56,720 nucleotides of DNA, taken from positions 1 through 56,720 of the forward strand of contig CANPZE010000016.1 in assembly GCA_947589315.1 (NCBI GenBank), written 5' to 3'. The translations under genes and the position numbers were made by a program. Positions 42,539 to 51,642 of the stretch are shown piece after piece. Below the pieces are notes generated by a model, which did not search any database, had not been told where the DNA came from, and saw nothing but the letters and a program-made list of their open reading frames with translations. Numbering within the stretch: position 1 is the stretch's first letter; each line of letters begins with the position of its first letter. The DNA comes from an uncultured Lachnospiraceae bacterium. GTDB taxonomy: Bacteria > Bacillota > Clostridia > Lachnospirales > Lachnospiraceae.

Positions 42539-43427
42539 CGCGATTTCCTTTTCGATAGAAAAGAATAGTGAAAAGGCATTTCTGATCGCAGAGGGAGAGG
42601 AGGAGAGAGCAGAAGGGACCGATATTAAAATGTTGCTTTATAATCGGATACCTGGATTCCTTCCTTTGACAATACGCCTGGTAGATGGGAAGGCAAGGTA
42701 TTGTTATGAGATACAGGGTATGGTTCCATTGGGGGAATTTGTGGAGACGCAAAAAGCCGATTTTACCCTGGAATACAGCGTATATCAGGGAATATTAGAG
42801 GCCCTGCAAAGGGGCAGGGAGTATTTTCTGAAAGAGGAAAATTATGTCCTGCATCCTGATTTCTTTTATTGGAATCCGTGGAAAAGACAGGCGGCTATTT
42901 GTTATTATCCCGAATGGAACAGAGGAATAGAGGGACAGATGCGGGAACTGACCCAGTGCCTGATGGAACATGCCATACATAGCGAGAAGTCAGGCGTGGA
43001 GTTTATTTATGGCATGTATGATCTGCTGGAACGAGAGGGGTTTTGGCTGGATAATGTCATATCCTATATGCAGGGGAAGAAAGAGAGGGAACAGGTAGTG
43101 GAGGAGGGATGGCAATTGTATAGGACAGAGGGCTGTACCGGGTTGCCGGAGAAGATTGAGGTGGAAGGAGCGGAGCTGACGATTGGCAGAGGGGAGGGGT
43201 GCGATATTCTTCTTCCGGCGGAACAGATTAGCCGGAGACATGCCAAGCTGGTTATAAGAGATGGAAATCTATATGTCTGGGATTGCAGATCCACCAATGG
43301 GACCTGCCTGAACCAGAAAAAGATATCTGCAAGTCAGTGGATCCTATGCAAAAGTGGGGATACACTGACCTTTGCAGACATCTGTTATCGGGTTGGGAGA
43401 GGGAGCAAGCCTATCTCACTGTCATAG
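42519..43427 (+). CDS. DUF6382-FHA domain protein
   Basis: A 302-residue protein with an N-terminal domain (about 1-190) that fits DUF6382 as I know it from Lachnospiraceae Tad loci, and a C-terminal FHA domain (about 215-295) with GRGEGCDILLP, SRRHAKL and STNGTCLN. FHA domains bind phosphothreonine peptides, so the pilus locus may be under Ser/Thr kinase control, although no kinase is encoded here. ATG 42519 is preceded by GGAGG. Last gene of the operon; its final 17 bp overlap the convergent GH31 gene. Confidence 0.83.
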   Translation: MERGQGSAISFSIEKNSEKAFLIAEGEEERAEGTDIKMLLYNRIPGFLPLTIRLVDGKARYCYEIQGMVPLGEFVETQKADFTLEYSVYQGILEALQRGREYFLKEENYVLHPDFFYWNPWKRQAAICYYPEWNRGIEGQMRELTQCLMEHAIHSEKSGVEFIYGMYDLLEREGFWLDNVISYMQGKKEREQVVEEGWQLYRTEGCTGLPEKIEVEGAELTIGRGEGCDILLPAEQISRRHAKLVIRDGNLYVWDCRSTNGTCLNQKKISASQWILCKSGDTLTFADICYRVGRGSKPISLS

Positions 43428-45741
43428 TAATAGAATCGTATTTGCGAGAATACCCCTCATAAAGAAAAGTAGTTTCCAAATGATAGGGGCTCTTATCGGA
43501 CTGGGATCGGACTGTAAAGTGATATAGGTTATATTCCCCTCTCTGATATTGGAAATCTATTCCGTTATCCTGGTAATGGATCCATGTGGGAAGGGAGGAT
43601 GGTTTTGTCTGTTCTGGCGAACTTTCCCCGCTGTCAGGGCGCAGGGGATAATATTCTAAAATCAGTTGGGAGGAGCCATTCTCCGGGATATGAAGCATCT
43701 TTGGCCAGGTGGGGATGATACTGCCCGCCTGGATGTAAAGGGGACAGATATCCAAAGGGACTTCTCGAAGGATATACCGGCCTCCGCTGATACGTTCCCC
43801 GGTCCAATAATCTACCCAGGTACCCTGGGGCAGATAGATAGACCGGCTTCGGGCGCCCTGGTCTGTAACAGGAGCTGCCAGGAGAGATTCTCCTACCAGG
43901 TATTCATCGTTACATTCCCGGACTGCTTTGTCTTCAGGATAATGCAGAACCAATGGGCGAAGGATGGGCAGCCCGGTACAGCTCTCCTCATAACATAGGT
44001 CGTACAGATAGGGGAGAAATTTGTAACGAAGCTGAATATATTTTCGGTTGATATCCAGGGTCTGGGTATCGAATTGCCAGGGTTCCTGCCGCCGGGTATA
44101 CTTGGCGCTGTGGTTCCGGAACAAAGGAGCAAAGCAATTTGCCTGGATCCAGCGGCACAGGAGCTCAGGTGTGGTATTGGCGCCAAAGCCGCCGATATCC
44201 ACGCCTACAAACGGCAGGCCGGACATACCCAGGTTCAGCAGCTGCGGAATAGACATTTTTAAATGGGACCAAAGGCTTTGATTATCTCCGGTCCAGGCAG
44301 TGGAATACTTTTGCGACCCGCTGTAGCAGGCGCGGGTAATTGCAAAAGGACGGCGTCCATCGTTCTTTTTCAGCCCATGGTAAGTAGCTTCTGCCATCAA
44401 ATGCCCATATACGTTATGGATTTCTCCGTGGCAGCGGGGGGAATCATCCCCTGGAAAACATACGTCTTCCGGAAGGGGGCCATGGAAGCTGGCGGGTTCG
44501 TTCATATCATTCCATATGCCGCGGATTCCCTTGTCTATCAGAAAACGTGTGTGGTCTCCCCACCATTTCTGCACCTTTTGGGAGGTAAAGTCAGGGAAGG
44601 CGGATTCTCCCGGCCATACTGTATTATGATAAATCTCCCCCTCCCCGTCTATGGCAAAGAAGCCATTGGTAACGCCCTCATCATAGACAGGGTATCCTTT
44701 CTCTGCCTTGACGCCGGGATCAATGATGGCAATCAGGCGTATCCCCAGTTCGTCTAATTGCCGGCTGAGTTGTCTCAGATCGGGGAAACGCCGGGAATTG
44801 CAAGTAAAAACTTTAAAATCTTCCATGTAGTCAATATCCAGGTGGATCGCATCGCAGGGAAGCTGATACCGGCGGAAGGCCCGGGCCAGTTCCAGAACCT
44901 CTTCCTGGGTGGAATAGCTCCAGCGGGACTGATGATAGCCCAGAGTCCATAATTGAGGGAGAGGGCTGCGCCCGGTAAGGCCGGTATAGGAGGCGATGAT
45001 ATCCCCCAGGCTGTTGCCCGCAATAAAATAGTAATCCAATTCGCCCTGGGCGGCTCCGAAGGAGTAATACTGGTCGCTGTTAAAGCCCATATCAAAATAG
45101 GTTTTATAATGATTGTCCAAAAAGATACCATACATACAGTTGTCACGGAGCGTGATAAAAAAGGGAATAGACTTGTACATTGCCTTGTATGTGGGATTTT
45201 CCACATGAGGATTTGGATTATCGGAGTTCCACATCACATAATCATACCCTCTTTTATTCAGAAAGCCAGTCTTATCCCCTAATCCATAGAAGACTTCATC
45301 GCCGAAAAGCTGCTTTGTAACCTGGAAGAGGCAGTTCTCCTGGCTCTGGACGGTATGCCCTTCCTGAAGCAAGTGTTCCAGCTCTTGGGGAGAAAGGGTT
45401 GCGGATCGGCCCAGGCTTCCGCTGTAATCTGCGCAAAGGACTATCCCTTTGTTGTTGGATATCCGGATATGCAGATGTGGATCGATCTCCAGGGTAAGCT
45501 GGGTGGTGGAGAGAGAAAGTCCTTCTTGCTGCCGGGCCAAAGTAAAGTGTCCGGATAGGCTGGGAAGCTTGTCCATAGCGAAGGAAAAGGATTTGCCGGA
45601 ATGAATGCGCAGAATCTTTTCACTGACTGCTTCAATTTGTAGGGGACGTCCAGCAAGGACCTGATCCAGAGAGGAAGGACCAGAGCTTTGGATCAGGAAC
45701 CGGGCGTTGCGTTCCTCTGAGCGATAAGACAAAGAATTCAT
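43411..45741 (-). CDS. Alpha-glucosidase, GH31 family
   Basis: A 776-residue glycoside hydrolase with no signal peptide, so intracellular. It has an N-terminal beta-sandwich and a GH31 barrel with nucleophile Asp in GIWNDMNEPA and acid/base Asp in WTGDNQS; HLDIDYME and RNHSAKYT segments fit alpha-glucosidases. It probably hydrolyses maltose-type or isomalto-oligosaccharides, in keeping with glgP nearby; exact linkage preference cannot be told. The ribosome site is weak (AGCAGGT). Ends inside the FHA gene. Confidence 0.92.
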   Translation of the reverse strand: MNSLSYRSEERNARFLIQSSGPSSLDQVLAGRPLQIEAVSEKILRIHSGKSFSFAMDKLPSLSGHFTLARQQEGLSLSTTQLTLEIDPHLHIRISNNKGIVLCADYSGSLGRSATLSPQELEHLLQEGHTVQSQENCLFQVTKQLFGDEVFYGLGDKTGFLNKRGYDYVMWNSDNPNPHVENPTYKAMYKSIPFFITLRDNCMYGIFLDNHYKTYFDMGFNSDQYYSFGAAQGELDYYFIAGNSLGDIIASYTGLTGRSPLPQLWTLGYHQSRWSYSTQEEVLELARAFRRYQLPCDAIHLDIDYMEDFKVFTCNSRRFPDLRQLSRQLDELGIRLIAIIDPGVKAEKGYPVYDEGVTNGFFAIDGEGEIYHNTVWPGESAFPDFTSQKVQKWWGDHTRFLIDKGIRGIWNDMNEPASFHGPLPEDVCFPGDDSPRCHGEIHNVYGHLMAEATYHGLKKNDGRRPFAITRACYSGSQKYSTAWTGDNQSLWSHLKMSIPQLLNLGMSGLPFVGVDIGGFGANTTPELLCRWIQANCFAPLFRNHSAKYTRRQEPWQFDTQTLDINRKYIQLRYKFLPYLYDLCYEESCTGLPILRPLVLHYPEDKAVRECNDEYLVGESLLAAPVTDQGARSRSIYLPQGTWVDYWTGERISGGRYILREVPLDICPLYIQAGSIIPTWPKMLHIPENGSSQLILEYYPLRPDSGESSPEQTKPSSLPTWIHYQDNGIDFQYQRGEYNLYHFTVRSQSDKSPYHLETTFLYEGYSRKYDSITMTVR

Positions 45742-45878
45742 AAAATACCTGCTTTCTGTTATTTATACTGTCCGCCGTAATAGGGATTTCAGATATTTTA
45801 TATTACAGAGCCTGTTCTGGCAAGAGAGAAAAACATCGAAGCAGAACGAAAACTGGCAGAATAGGGGCTGTTTTGGGA

Positions 45879-46313
45879 TTACAGGAATACCACAGGCTCT
45901 TCCCGGTATTCTGTTTTTACCACGATATAGGGATAAGAGGGTTTGCCGGACACTTCTTCTCCTTCCTTGGGGCCGAAAAGCTCTGCATCGAAGACAAGGC
46001 AATCCGTGGAAAGGTAGAAGTCATTAACTACAATATTAAATCCTCCGCTGGGCTGTTTGCCAAATCCCTTTACTACATAGAGGCAGGATTCATCAGCATA
46101 AGTCAGTTCAAACGCCTCCTTCTGCCTTTGCTGGATCAGTTCTTTTAGGTCGTCAGGGATATCCGTACCGGCTACCACAGTGAAATCAATAGCATCTGTT
46201 TTCTCCGGGGCGTCCTTGTGGCTGCAGCCGGACAGCCAGACAATCGAAAGGGTAACCAATACCAGGAGAAAAAGGATTTTTATATTGTGTTGCGCAGAGG
46301 TGGAAAGGCACAT
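45879..46313 (-). CDS. PrcB-domain lipoprotein
   Basis: A 144-residue exported lipoprotein: hydrophobic signal ending in the lipobox LSGC, then a C-terminal PrcB-type domain (GFGKQPSGGFNIVV, PYIVVKTEY). PrcB partners a subtilisin-like protease in dentilisin of Treponema, but no protease gene is adjacent, so the role here is unknown. The ATG at 46313 has GGAG about 8 bp ahead; an upstream GTG (46328) is less likely. Confidence 0.8.
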   Translation of the reverse strand: MCLSTSAQHNIKILFLLVLVTLSIVWLSGCSHKDAPEKTDAIDFTVVAGTDIPDDLKELIQQRQKEAFELTYADESCLYVVKGFGKQPSGGFNIVVNDFYLSTDCLVFDAELFGPKEGEEVSGKPSYPYIVVKTEYREEPVVFL

Positions 46314-46450
46314 AGCAGGCTCCTTCACCGCTCCCGCAATAATCTGAGGAGCGGCATCTGATTCGTTTGCTTTAGCATATGCCGGAAGGCGTTGAAATAT
46401 GAATTATGGCCTGCAAAGTAAAGGAAATAAAGGAATGAAGATGACTTGTG

Positions 46451-46479
46451 TTGATTTTTCACCAGCCATAGGATATAAT
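46451..46479 (+). promoter_or_regulatory. Sigma-A promoter of glgP
   Basis: TTGATT, 17-bp spacer, TATAAT, about 43 bp before the glgP start. Confidence 0.75.
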
Positions 46480-46521
46480 AAACCATGAAAATTTATACAT
46501 GGAATAAAGGGAGGCTCATGA

Positions 46522-48984
46522 ATGCGAGAGATTAACAAGGAAGAGTTTAAGAAAGAAGTAGTAGATTATGTGAAAGTTCTGTTTCGGAAGTCTATCAAAG
46601 AGGCAAATGATCAGCAGCTTTTTCAGGCGGTTTCCTATGCGGTAAAGGATATAGTAGTAGATCAGTGGATGGCGACCCATAAAACTTATGAAAAGCAGGA
46701 TGTAAAGATTGTTTACTATCTTTCTATGGAGTTCCTGATGGGACGCGCATTAGGAAATATCATCATTAATTTAAAAGGGAATCAGGCGATCAAGGAAGCT
46801 ATTGAAGAGCTGGGGCTGAACCTGGATGTGATCGAGGATCAAGAGCCGGATGCCGCTTTGGGCAATGGCGGTCTTGGGCGTCTGGCAGCTTGCTTTCTTG
46901 ATTCTCTTTCCACATTGGGATACCCGGCGTATGGATGTGGTATCCGATACAAATATGGTATGTTCAAGCAGGCGATCGAGAATGGATATCAGGTTGAAAA
47001 GCCGGACGATTGGCTGAAGGACGGGAATCCGTTTGAGATCAAACGGCCGGATTATGCTGTGGAAGTAAAATTTGGCGGTTATGTGGCAGTTCATAAGGAT
47101 GAGATGGGAAGAGATAAGTTCGTACAGGAGAATTATCAGTCTGTATTGGCGGTTCCTTACGACCTGCCCATAGTAGGTTATAATAATAATGTAGTAAATA
47201 CCCTGCGTATCTGGGATGCAGAGGCAATTGATACCTTCAACCTGGAGTCCTTTGATAAAGGTGATTACCAGAAGGCAGTGGAGCAACAGAACCTGGCCCG
47301 TACCATATGCGAGGTATTGTATCCCAACGACAATCATATGGCAGGGAAGGAATTGCGTCTGAAGCAGCAATATTTCTTTGTATCCGCCAGTATTCAGCGC
47401 GCCGTGGCTAAATACATGGAGAATCATGACGATATCCGAAAGATATATGAGAAAGTATGTTTCCAGCTGAATGATACCCATCCTACTGTGACGGTAGCTG
47501 AGTTGATGCGTATTTTGCTGGATGAGTATAACCTGAATTGGGACGAGGCATGGAGCGTTACCAACAAGACCTGTGCTTACACGAACCATACCATTATGTC
47601 TGAAGCATTGGAAAAATGGCCTTTGGAACTGTTCTCAAGGCTTCTTCCTCGTATTTACCAGATCACGGAGGAGATTAACCGCCGCTTCATTATCCAGATT
47701 CAGCAGGCATATCCTGGAGATTTCAGCAAGGTTGAGAAAATGGCGATCATTTATGACGGACAAGTCAAGATGGCGCATTTGGCCATTGCTGCCAGCTTCT
47801 CTGTAAACGGTGTAGCCAGGCTGCACACAGAGATTCTGAAGAATGAGGAGTTGAAAGATTTCTATCAGATGATGCCGGAGAAGTTCAATAATAAGACAAA
47901 CGGCATTACACAGCGGCGTTTCCTGCTTCACGGCAATCCCCTTCTTGCAGATTGGGTAACAAAGAAGATTGGGGATGACTGGATCACCAATCTATCTCAT
48001 ATTGACGGGTTAAGCGTATATGCAGAGGATGAGCTGAGCCGCAAGGAGTTCATGAATATTAAATATCAGAATAAGGTACGCCTTGCTAATTATATTAAGG
48101 AACACAACGGGATTGAGATCAACCCGCGTTCCATCTATGATGTGCAGGTAAAGCGCCTGCATGAATATAAGCGTCAGCTGTTGAATATTCTTCATATTAT
48201 GTATCTGTACAATGAGTTGAAGAAGAATCCGGATATGGATTTCTATCCCAGGACCTTCATCTTTGGCGCCAAGGCCTCTGCAGGCTATCATCGCGCCAAG
48301 GCGATCATTAAGCTGATCACCAGTGTGGGTGATGTAGTCAATAATGATAAGACCATCAAGGACAAATTGAAGGTAGTATTTATTGAGAACTACCGGGTAT
48401 CCAATGCAGAAATGATCTTTGCGGCGGCGGACGTGTCGGAACAGATTTCCACTGCCAGCAAAGAAGCGTCCGGTACCGGTAATATGAAGTTTATGTTAAA
48501 TGGAGCGCTTACTCTGGGTACGATGGATGGAGCTAATGTAGAGATCGTAGAAGAAGTTGGTATTGAAAATGCTTTTATCTTTGGTCTTTCCTCTGATGAG
48601 GTAATTGCCTATGAGCAGAATGGCCAGTACAATCCGAGAGAGATTTACAACACGGATTCCGATATCCGGGGCGTATTGACTCAGCTGGTGGATGGCACAT
48701 ATGCGCCGGAGAATCTGGAGGAATTCCGAGATATCTATAATTCCCTGTTGGATGGGCAGGGAGGACGCCCGGATATGTATTTCATTTTGAAAGACTTCCA
48801 TTCCTATGCAGAGGCGCAGAAGAAGGTGGAAGCGGCATATCGGGATGAGGATAGCTGGGCGAAATCAGCAATCCTCAATGTAGCAAAATGCGGTAAATTC
48901 TCTTCAGACCGTACAATTGAGGAATATGTAAGGGATATCTGGCATCTGGAAAAAGTTCAGGTCGAGACTGAAGAGGAAGAATAG
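46522..48984 (+). CDS. glgP: Glycogen/starch/alpha-glucan phosphorylase
   Basis: Releases glucose 1-phosphate from alpha-1,4-glucans using phosphate and PLP. The 820-residue length matches the family. Motifs include YYLSMEFLMGRALGN, DAALGNGGLGRLAACFLDS, VQVKRLHEYKRQ-type segment and the PLP-lysine region EASGTGNMKFMLNGALTLGT. ATG 46522 has GGGAGG upstream. With the GH31 enzyme it would supply glucose and glucose phosphate from glycogen or maltodextrin. Confidence 0.97.
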   Translation: MREINKEEFKKEVVDYVKVLFRKSIKEANDQQLFQAVSYAVKDIVVDQWMATHKTYEKQDVKIVYYLSMEFLMGRALGNIIINLKGNQAIKEAIEELGLNLDVIEDQEPDAALGNGGLGRLAACFLDSLSTLGYPAYGCGIRYKYGMFKQAIENGYQVEKPDDWLKDGNPFEIKRPDYAVEVKFGGYVAVHKDEMGRDKFVQENYQSVLAVPYDLPIVGYNNNVVNTLRIWDAEAIDTFNLESFDKGDYQKAVEQQNLARTICEVLYPNDNHMAGKELRLKQQYFFVSASIQRAVAKYMENHDDIRKIYEKVCFQLNDTHPTVTVAELMRILLDEYNLNWDEAWSVTNKTCAYTNHTIMSEALEKWPLELFSRLLPRIYQITEEINRRFIIQIQQAYPGDFSKVEKMAIIYDGQVKMAHLAIAASFSVNGVARLHTEILKNEELKDFYQMMPEKFNNKTNGITQRRFLLHGNPLLADWVTKKIGDDWITNLSHIDGLSVYAEDELSRKEFMNIKYQNKVRLANYIKEHNGIEINPRSIYDVQVKRLHEYKRQLLNILHIMYLYNELKKNPDMDFYPRTFIFGAKASAGYHRAKAIIKLITSVGDVVNNDKTIKDKLKVVFIENYRVSNAEMIFAAADVSEQISTASKEASGTGNMKFMLNGALTLGTMDGANVEIVEEVGIENAFIFGLSSDEVIAYEQNGQYNPREIYNTDSDIRGVLTQLVDGTYAPENLEEFRDIYNSLLDGQGGRPDMYFILKDFHSYAEAQKKVEAAYRDEDSWAKSAILNVAKCGKFSSDRTIEEYVRDIWHLEKVQVETEEEE

Positions 48985-49033
48985 CAGAAGGCAGCACATA
49001 TTAATGAATGACTAGTAAAAGGGAGGGGTTATC

Positions 49034-49681
49034 ATGAGCATGGAGGACAGAAAGATAAAAATACCTGCAAGATGCAACCGTAAGATTGAATTAAAAGCAA
49101 TTCCGGGACATTTTGCCACAAACCATTCTCACATTAATTATTATTTGGATATGACGCCTATTAAGTGCCGTCACACAGAGGCGCAGCTGGTGGCTAAGGA
49201 GCTGGTCAAAAAATACCGTAACTCTACGTCAGTTGACACTATTGTGTGCATGGATGGATGTGAGGTGATCGGAGCTTATCTGGCAGAGGAGCTCACAGCA
49301 GCCGGCATCATGTCGCTTAATGCGCATGAATGCATTAATGTGATCACGCCGGAGATTAATTCCAGCGGACAACTTATTTTCCGCGATAATATTGAGCCGA
49401 TGGTAATGGATAAGCATGTGATTCTGCTGCTTGCCAGCGCCACTACCGGACAGACGATCCAGCAGAGCCTGGATGGGATTCGTTACTATGGCGGTATTAT
49501 TGAAGGCGTGTCTGCGCTTTTCTCAGCAGTCAATCAGATCAATGGCGTGGATGTGGATTCTATTTACCATATCAAAGATGTTGGGGATTATCAGACCTAT
49601 ATGCCCGGGGACTGCCCTTATTGCCAGGCAAAACGTAAATTAGATGCTATCGTAAATAGTTATGGGTATTCTAAAATCTGA
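49034..49681 (+). CDS. Phosphoribosyltransferase-like protein with altered PRPP motif
   Basis: A 215-residue type I phosphoribosyltransferase fold. The region that would carry the PRPP motif, usually four hydrophobics then two acidic residues and TTG, reads VILLLASATTGQT (129-141): TTG is kept but both acidic residues are replaced by Ser/Ala. A C-terminal CxxC-type pair (GDCPYCQAK) and Cys14, Cys45 suggest a metal site. Related proteins are labelled orotate phosphoribosyltransferase, but no pyrimidine genes are nearby, so the substrate is open. Starts after GGGAGGGG, 49 bp after glgP. Confidence 0.78.
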   Translation: MSMEDRKIKIPARCNRKIELKAIPGHFATNHSHINYYLDMTPIKCRHTEAQLVAKELVKKYRNSTSVDTIVCMDGCEVIGAYLAEELTAAGIMSLNAHECINVITPEINSSGQLIFRDNIEPMVMDKHVILLLASATTGQTIQQSLDGIRYYGGIIEGVSALFSAVNQINGVDVDSIYHIKDVGDYQTYMPGDCPYCQAKRKLDAIVNSYGYSKI

Positions 49682-49705
49682 TGATAAAATATAGGAGTGA
49701 AGAGC

Positions 49706-50728
49706 ATGAATAAAAAGCAGATAATAGGGATCGTAGTTGCTGGCGTTGTTTTTATCGCTGTGTGTGTGACAGGTATATTTTCCAATGTTCTGTCAGAGAA
49801 TCTTCGGGTGCAGCAGACACAGAGCCAGAGCGAATGGTTTACTTCGCTAATGAATGCTTCGGAATCTGAGGTTTCATTGCCAGTGGAGGATTTTATCGGT
49901 GTTGTAAATATTGTGGGGGAAATTCAGGCAAGCAGCAATTCCGGTTTATCCTCATCTTCCGGGGAATATGACCACGATCTGTATATGAATTATATTGACC
50001 AGATGATGGAGGCCGATAACAATAAAGGGATCCTTCTGTATGTGGACAGCCCTGGCGGAACGGTATATGAAAGTGATGAGCTTTATTTGAAGCTGATGGA
50101 ATATAAAAAGACAACAGGCCGTCCCATCTATGCGTATTTCGCAACCGAGGCCTGCTCCGGAGGATACTATATTTCTATGGCGGCGGATAAGATTTATGCC
50201 AACAGGAACTGCTGGACAGGATCCATCGGTGTTATTATTTCTTTGGTCAACTGCAAGGAACTGTATGATAAGATTGGGCTGAAGGAAATTGATATCACCA
50301 GCGGCGACAATAAGGCGATGGGATCTGCCGGCCTGGACATGACGAAGGAGCAGCAGGATATTCTGCAGTCTCTGGTGGATGAATGTTATGATCAGTTTGT
50401 AGATATTGTCAGTGACGGAAGAAATATGGATAAGAAAACTGTCAAAAAACTGGCAGACGGCCGTCTCTATTCTGCTAAGCAGGCAATGGACAATGGCCTG
50501 GTGGATGCCATCGGTTCCCTGGAGGAAGAGAAAGGGATGATCCTGGAGGAACTGGGGATCAATGATATTACTTGGTTTGAGCCGGAATCCAATGGGTTAG
50601 GCATATTTTCGTCTCTTCTGGGAATCGCAGATAGCTTCCGCAGTAAGTCAGAGATTGATTTAGCAGCCGATATTATGGAAAATAAGGGAAACGGGGTGTT
50701 AATGTATTATGCAGGCAAATACGAATGA
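49706..50728 (+). CDS. sppA: Signal peptide peptidase SppA (S49 family)
   Basis: Membrane serine protease that degrades cleaved signal peptides. The 340-residue single-domain (Gram-positive type) protein has an N-terminal anchor (about 5-25), LYVDSPGGTV, catalytic Ser151 in ACSGGYY, and the Lys203 region SGDNKAMGS. ATG 49706 has AGGAG 8 bp ahead; the GTG at 49697 lies in that site. Overlaps the RDD gene by 20 bp. Confidence 0.93.
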   Translation: MNKKQIIGIVVAGVVFIAVCVTGIFSNVLSENLRVQQTQSQSEWFTSLMNASESEVSLPVEDFIGVVNIVGEIQASSNSGLSSSSGEYDHDLYMNYIDQMMEADNNKGILLYVDSPGGTVYESDELYLKLMEYKKTTGRPIYAYFATEACSGGYYISMAADKIYANRNCWTGSIGVIISLVNCKELYDKIGLKEIDITSGDNKAMGSAGLDMTKEQQDILQSLVDECYDQFVDIVSDGRNMDKKTVKKLADGRLYSAKQAMDNGLVDAIGSLEEEKGMILEELGINDITWFEPESNGLGIFSSLLGIADSFRSKSEIDLAADIMENKGNGVLMYYAGKYE

Positions 50729-51476
50729 TCAGGTGTATGCCGGATTCTTCGTACGTCTGGCAGCATTCCTGGTGGATTTATTCATAGTAAATGTGGGACT
50801 TTTAACAGTCCGGTTTCCTATATGGAAGATTAATATGATGTCTCCGGATAATTTTATGGAGAGGGATTTGATCTTTCAGTATTCTCTATGGGATATCTTG
50901 ATCTATCTGCTGACGGTAGTGTATTTTGTACTGATGACATATTATACAGGATCTACCTTGGGCAAAAAGCTGTTTCATTTGCGGGTAGTAAGCACAGAAG
51001 GCAGAGAGCTTAGTTTTTATGAAGTGGTATACCGGGAGACGATTGGCAGATTTCTGGCCAAAGTGATCTGCTTCCTGGGATATTTTTTGATTTTGCTGGA
51101 GAAGGAGAAGCGGGGGATTCATGACCTGCTGGCAGATACCTGTGTTATTTATTATCACGAGAAGAAGATTTATACACATTCTCCTGTGGTATACCGTGAT
51201 ATGACAGGCGCCGGAAATTATGCCCCCAGTGCAATGCAGCAGAGGAACGAGCCTGAAAGTGGCCAGCCCGCCGCTGATCCGGCCGGAGAAAAGAGCAGCT
51301 TGGAAAAAGCTTTCCCCGGGCAGCAGCAGGTAGCCTGGGAACGGCAGCAGAGCTTTGACCGGAATTATTTTCAGCAGGAGGAAGCCGGGGCAGAGCAGAG
51401 TAATGGCGAGGACCAGGTACAGGGATCACCGGATCCTTCTCTGCAGCAGGAGGATCAATCCTCTCCGGAAGAGTAG
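50709..51476 (+). CDS. RDD family membrane protein
   Basis: A 255-residue protein with an RDD domain (about 8-145): two to three membrane helices around FFVRLAAFLVDLFIVN and the TLGKKLFHLRVV motif. A long Gln/Glu/Ser-rich, probably disordered cytoplasmic tail follows (about 160-255). Function unknown; family members have been linked to transport or stress. Translated from inside the sppA end, hence co-expressed. Confidence 0.85.
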   Translation: MQANTNDQVYAGFFVRLAAFLVDLFIVNVGLLTVRFPIWKINMMSPDNFMERDLIFQYSLWDILIYLLTVVYFVLMTYYTGSTLGKKLFHLRVVSTEGRELSFYEVVYRETIGRFLAKVICFLGYFLILLEKEKRGIHDLLADTCVIYYHEKKIYTHSPVVYRDMTGAGNYAPSAMQQRNEPESGQPAADPAGEKSSLEKAFPGQQQVAWERQQSFDRNYFQQEEAGAEQSNGEDQVQGSPDPSLQQEDQSSPEE

Positions 51477-51551
51477 GGCATTTCATGGATAAATTTAAAA
51501 ACAAGTGAATAGATTTCCTAAATCTGTTAAGAATAGTAGCAGATGATATCG

Positions 51552-51583
51552 TGGCATTCCGATAGCTTCGGGATGCCATTTTT
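51552..51583 (+). terminator. Rho-independent terminator after RDD gene
   Basis: An 11-bp stem (TGGCATTCCGA with TCGGGATGCCA, one G-T pair), short loop, then TTTTT. Confidence 0.8.
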
Positions 51584-51642
51584 ATGTTTTGCGTTGGCTG
51601 CAAAAACATGGCGGGATCATAAAGAAATGGAGGTAGATTATA

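Noticed and set aside
44263-44757. 164-codon plus-strand frame inside the GH31 gene
   Set aside because: Antisense to the catalytic domain of a clear GH31 enzyme; no signals.
46771-47589. 272-codon minus-strand frame opposite glgP
   Set aside because: Shadow of glgP; icd-like situation with no supporting signals.
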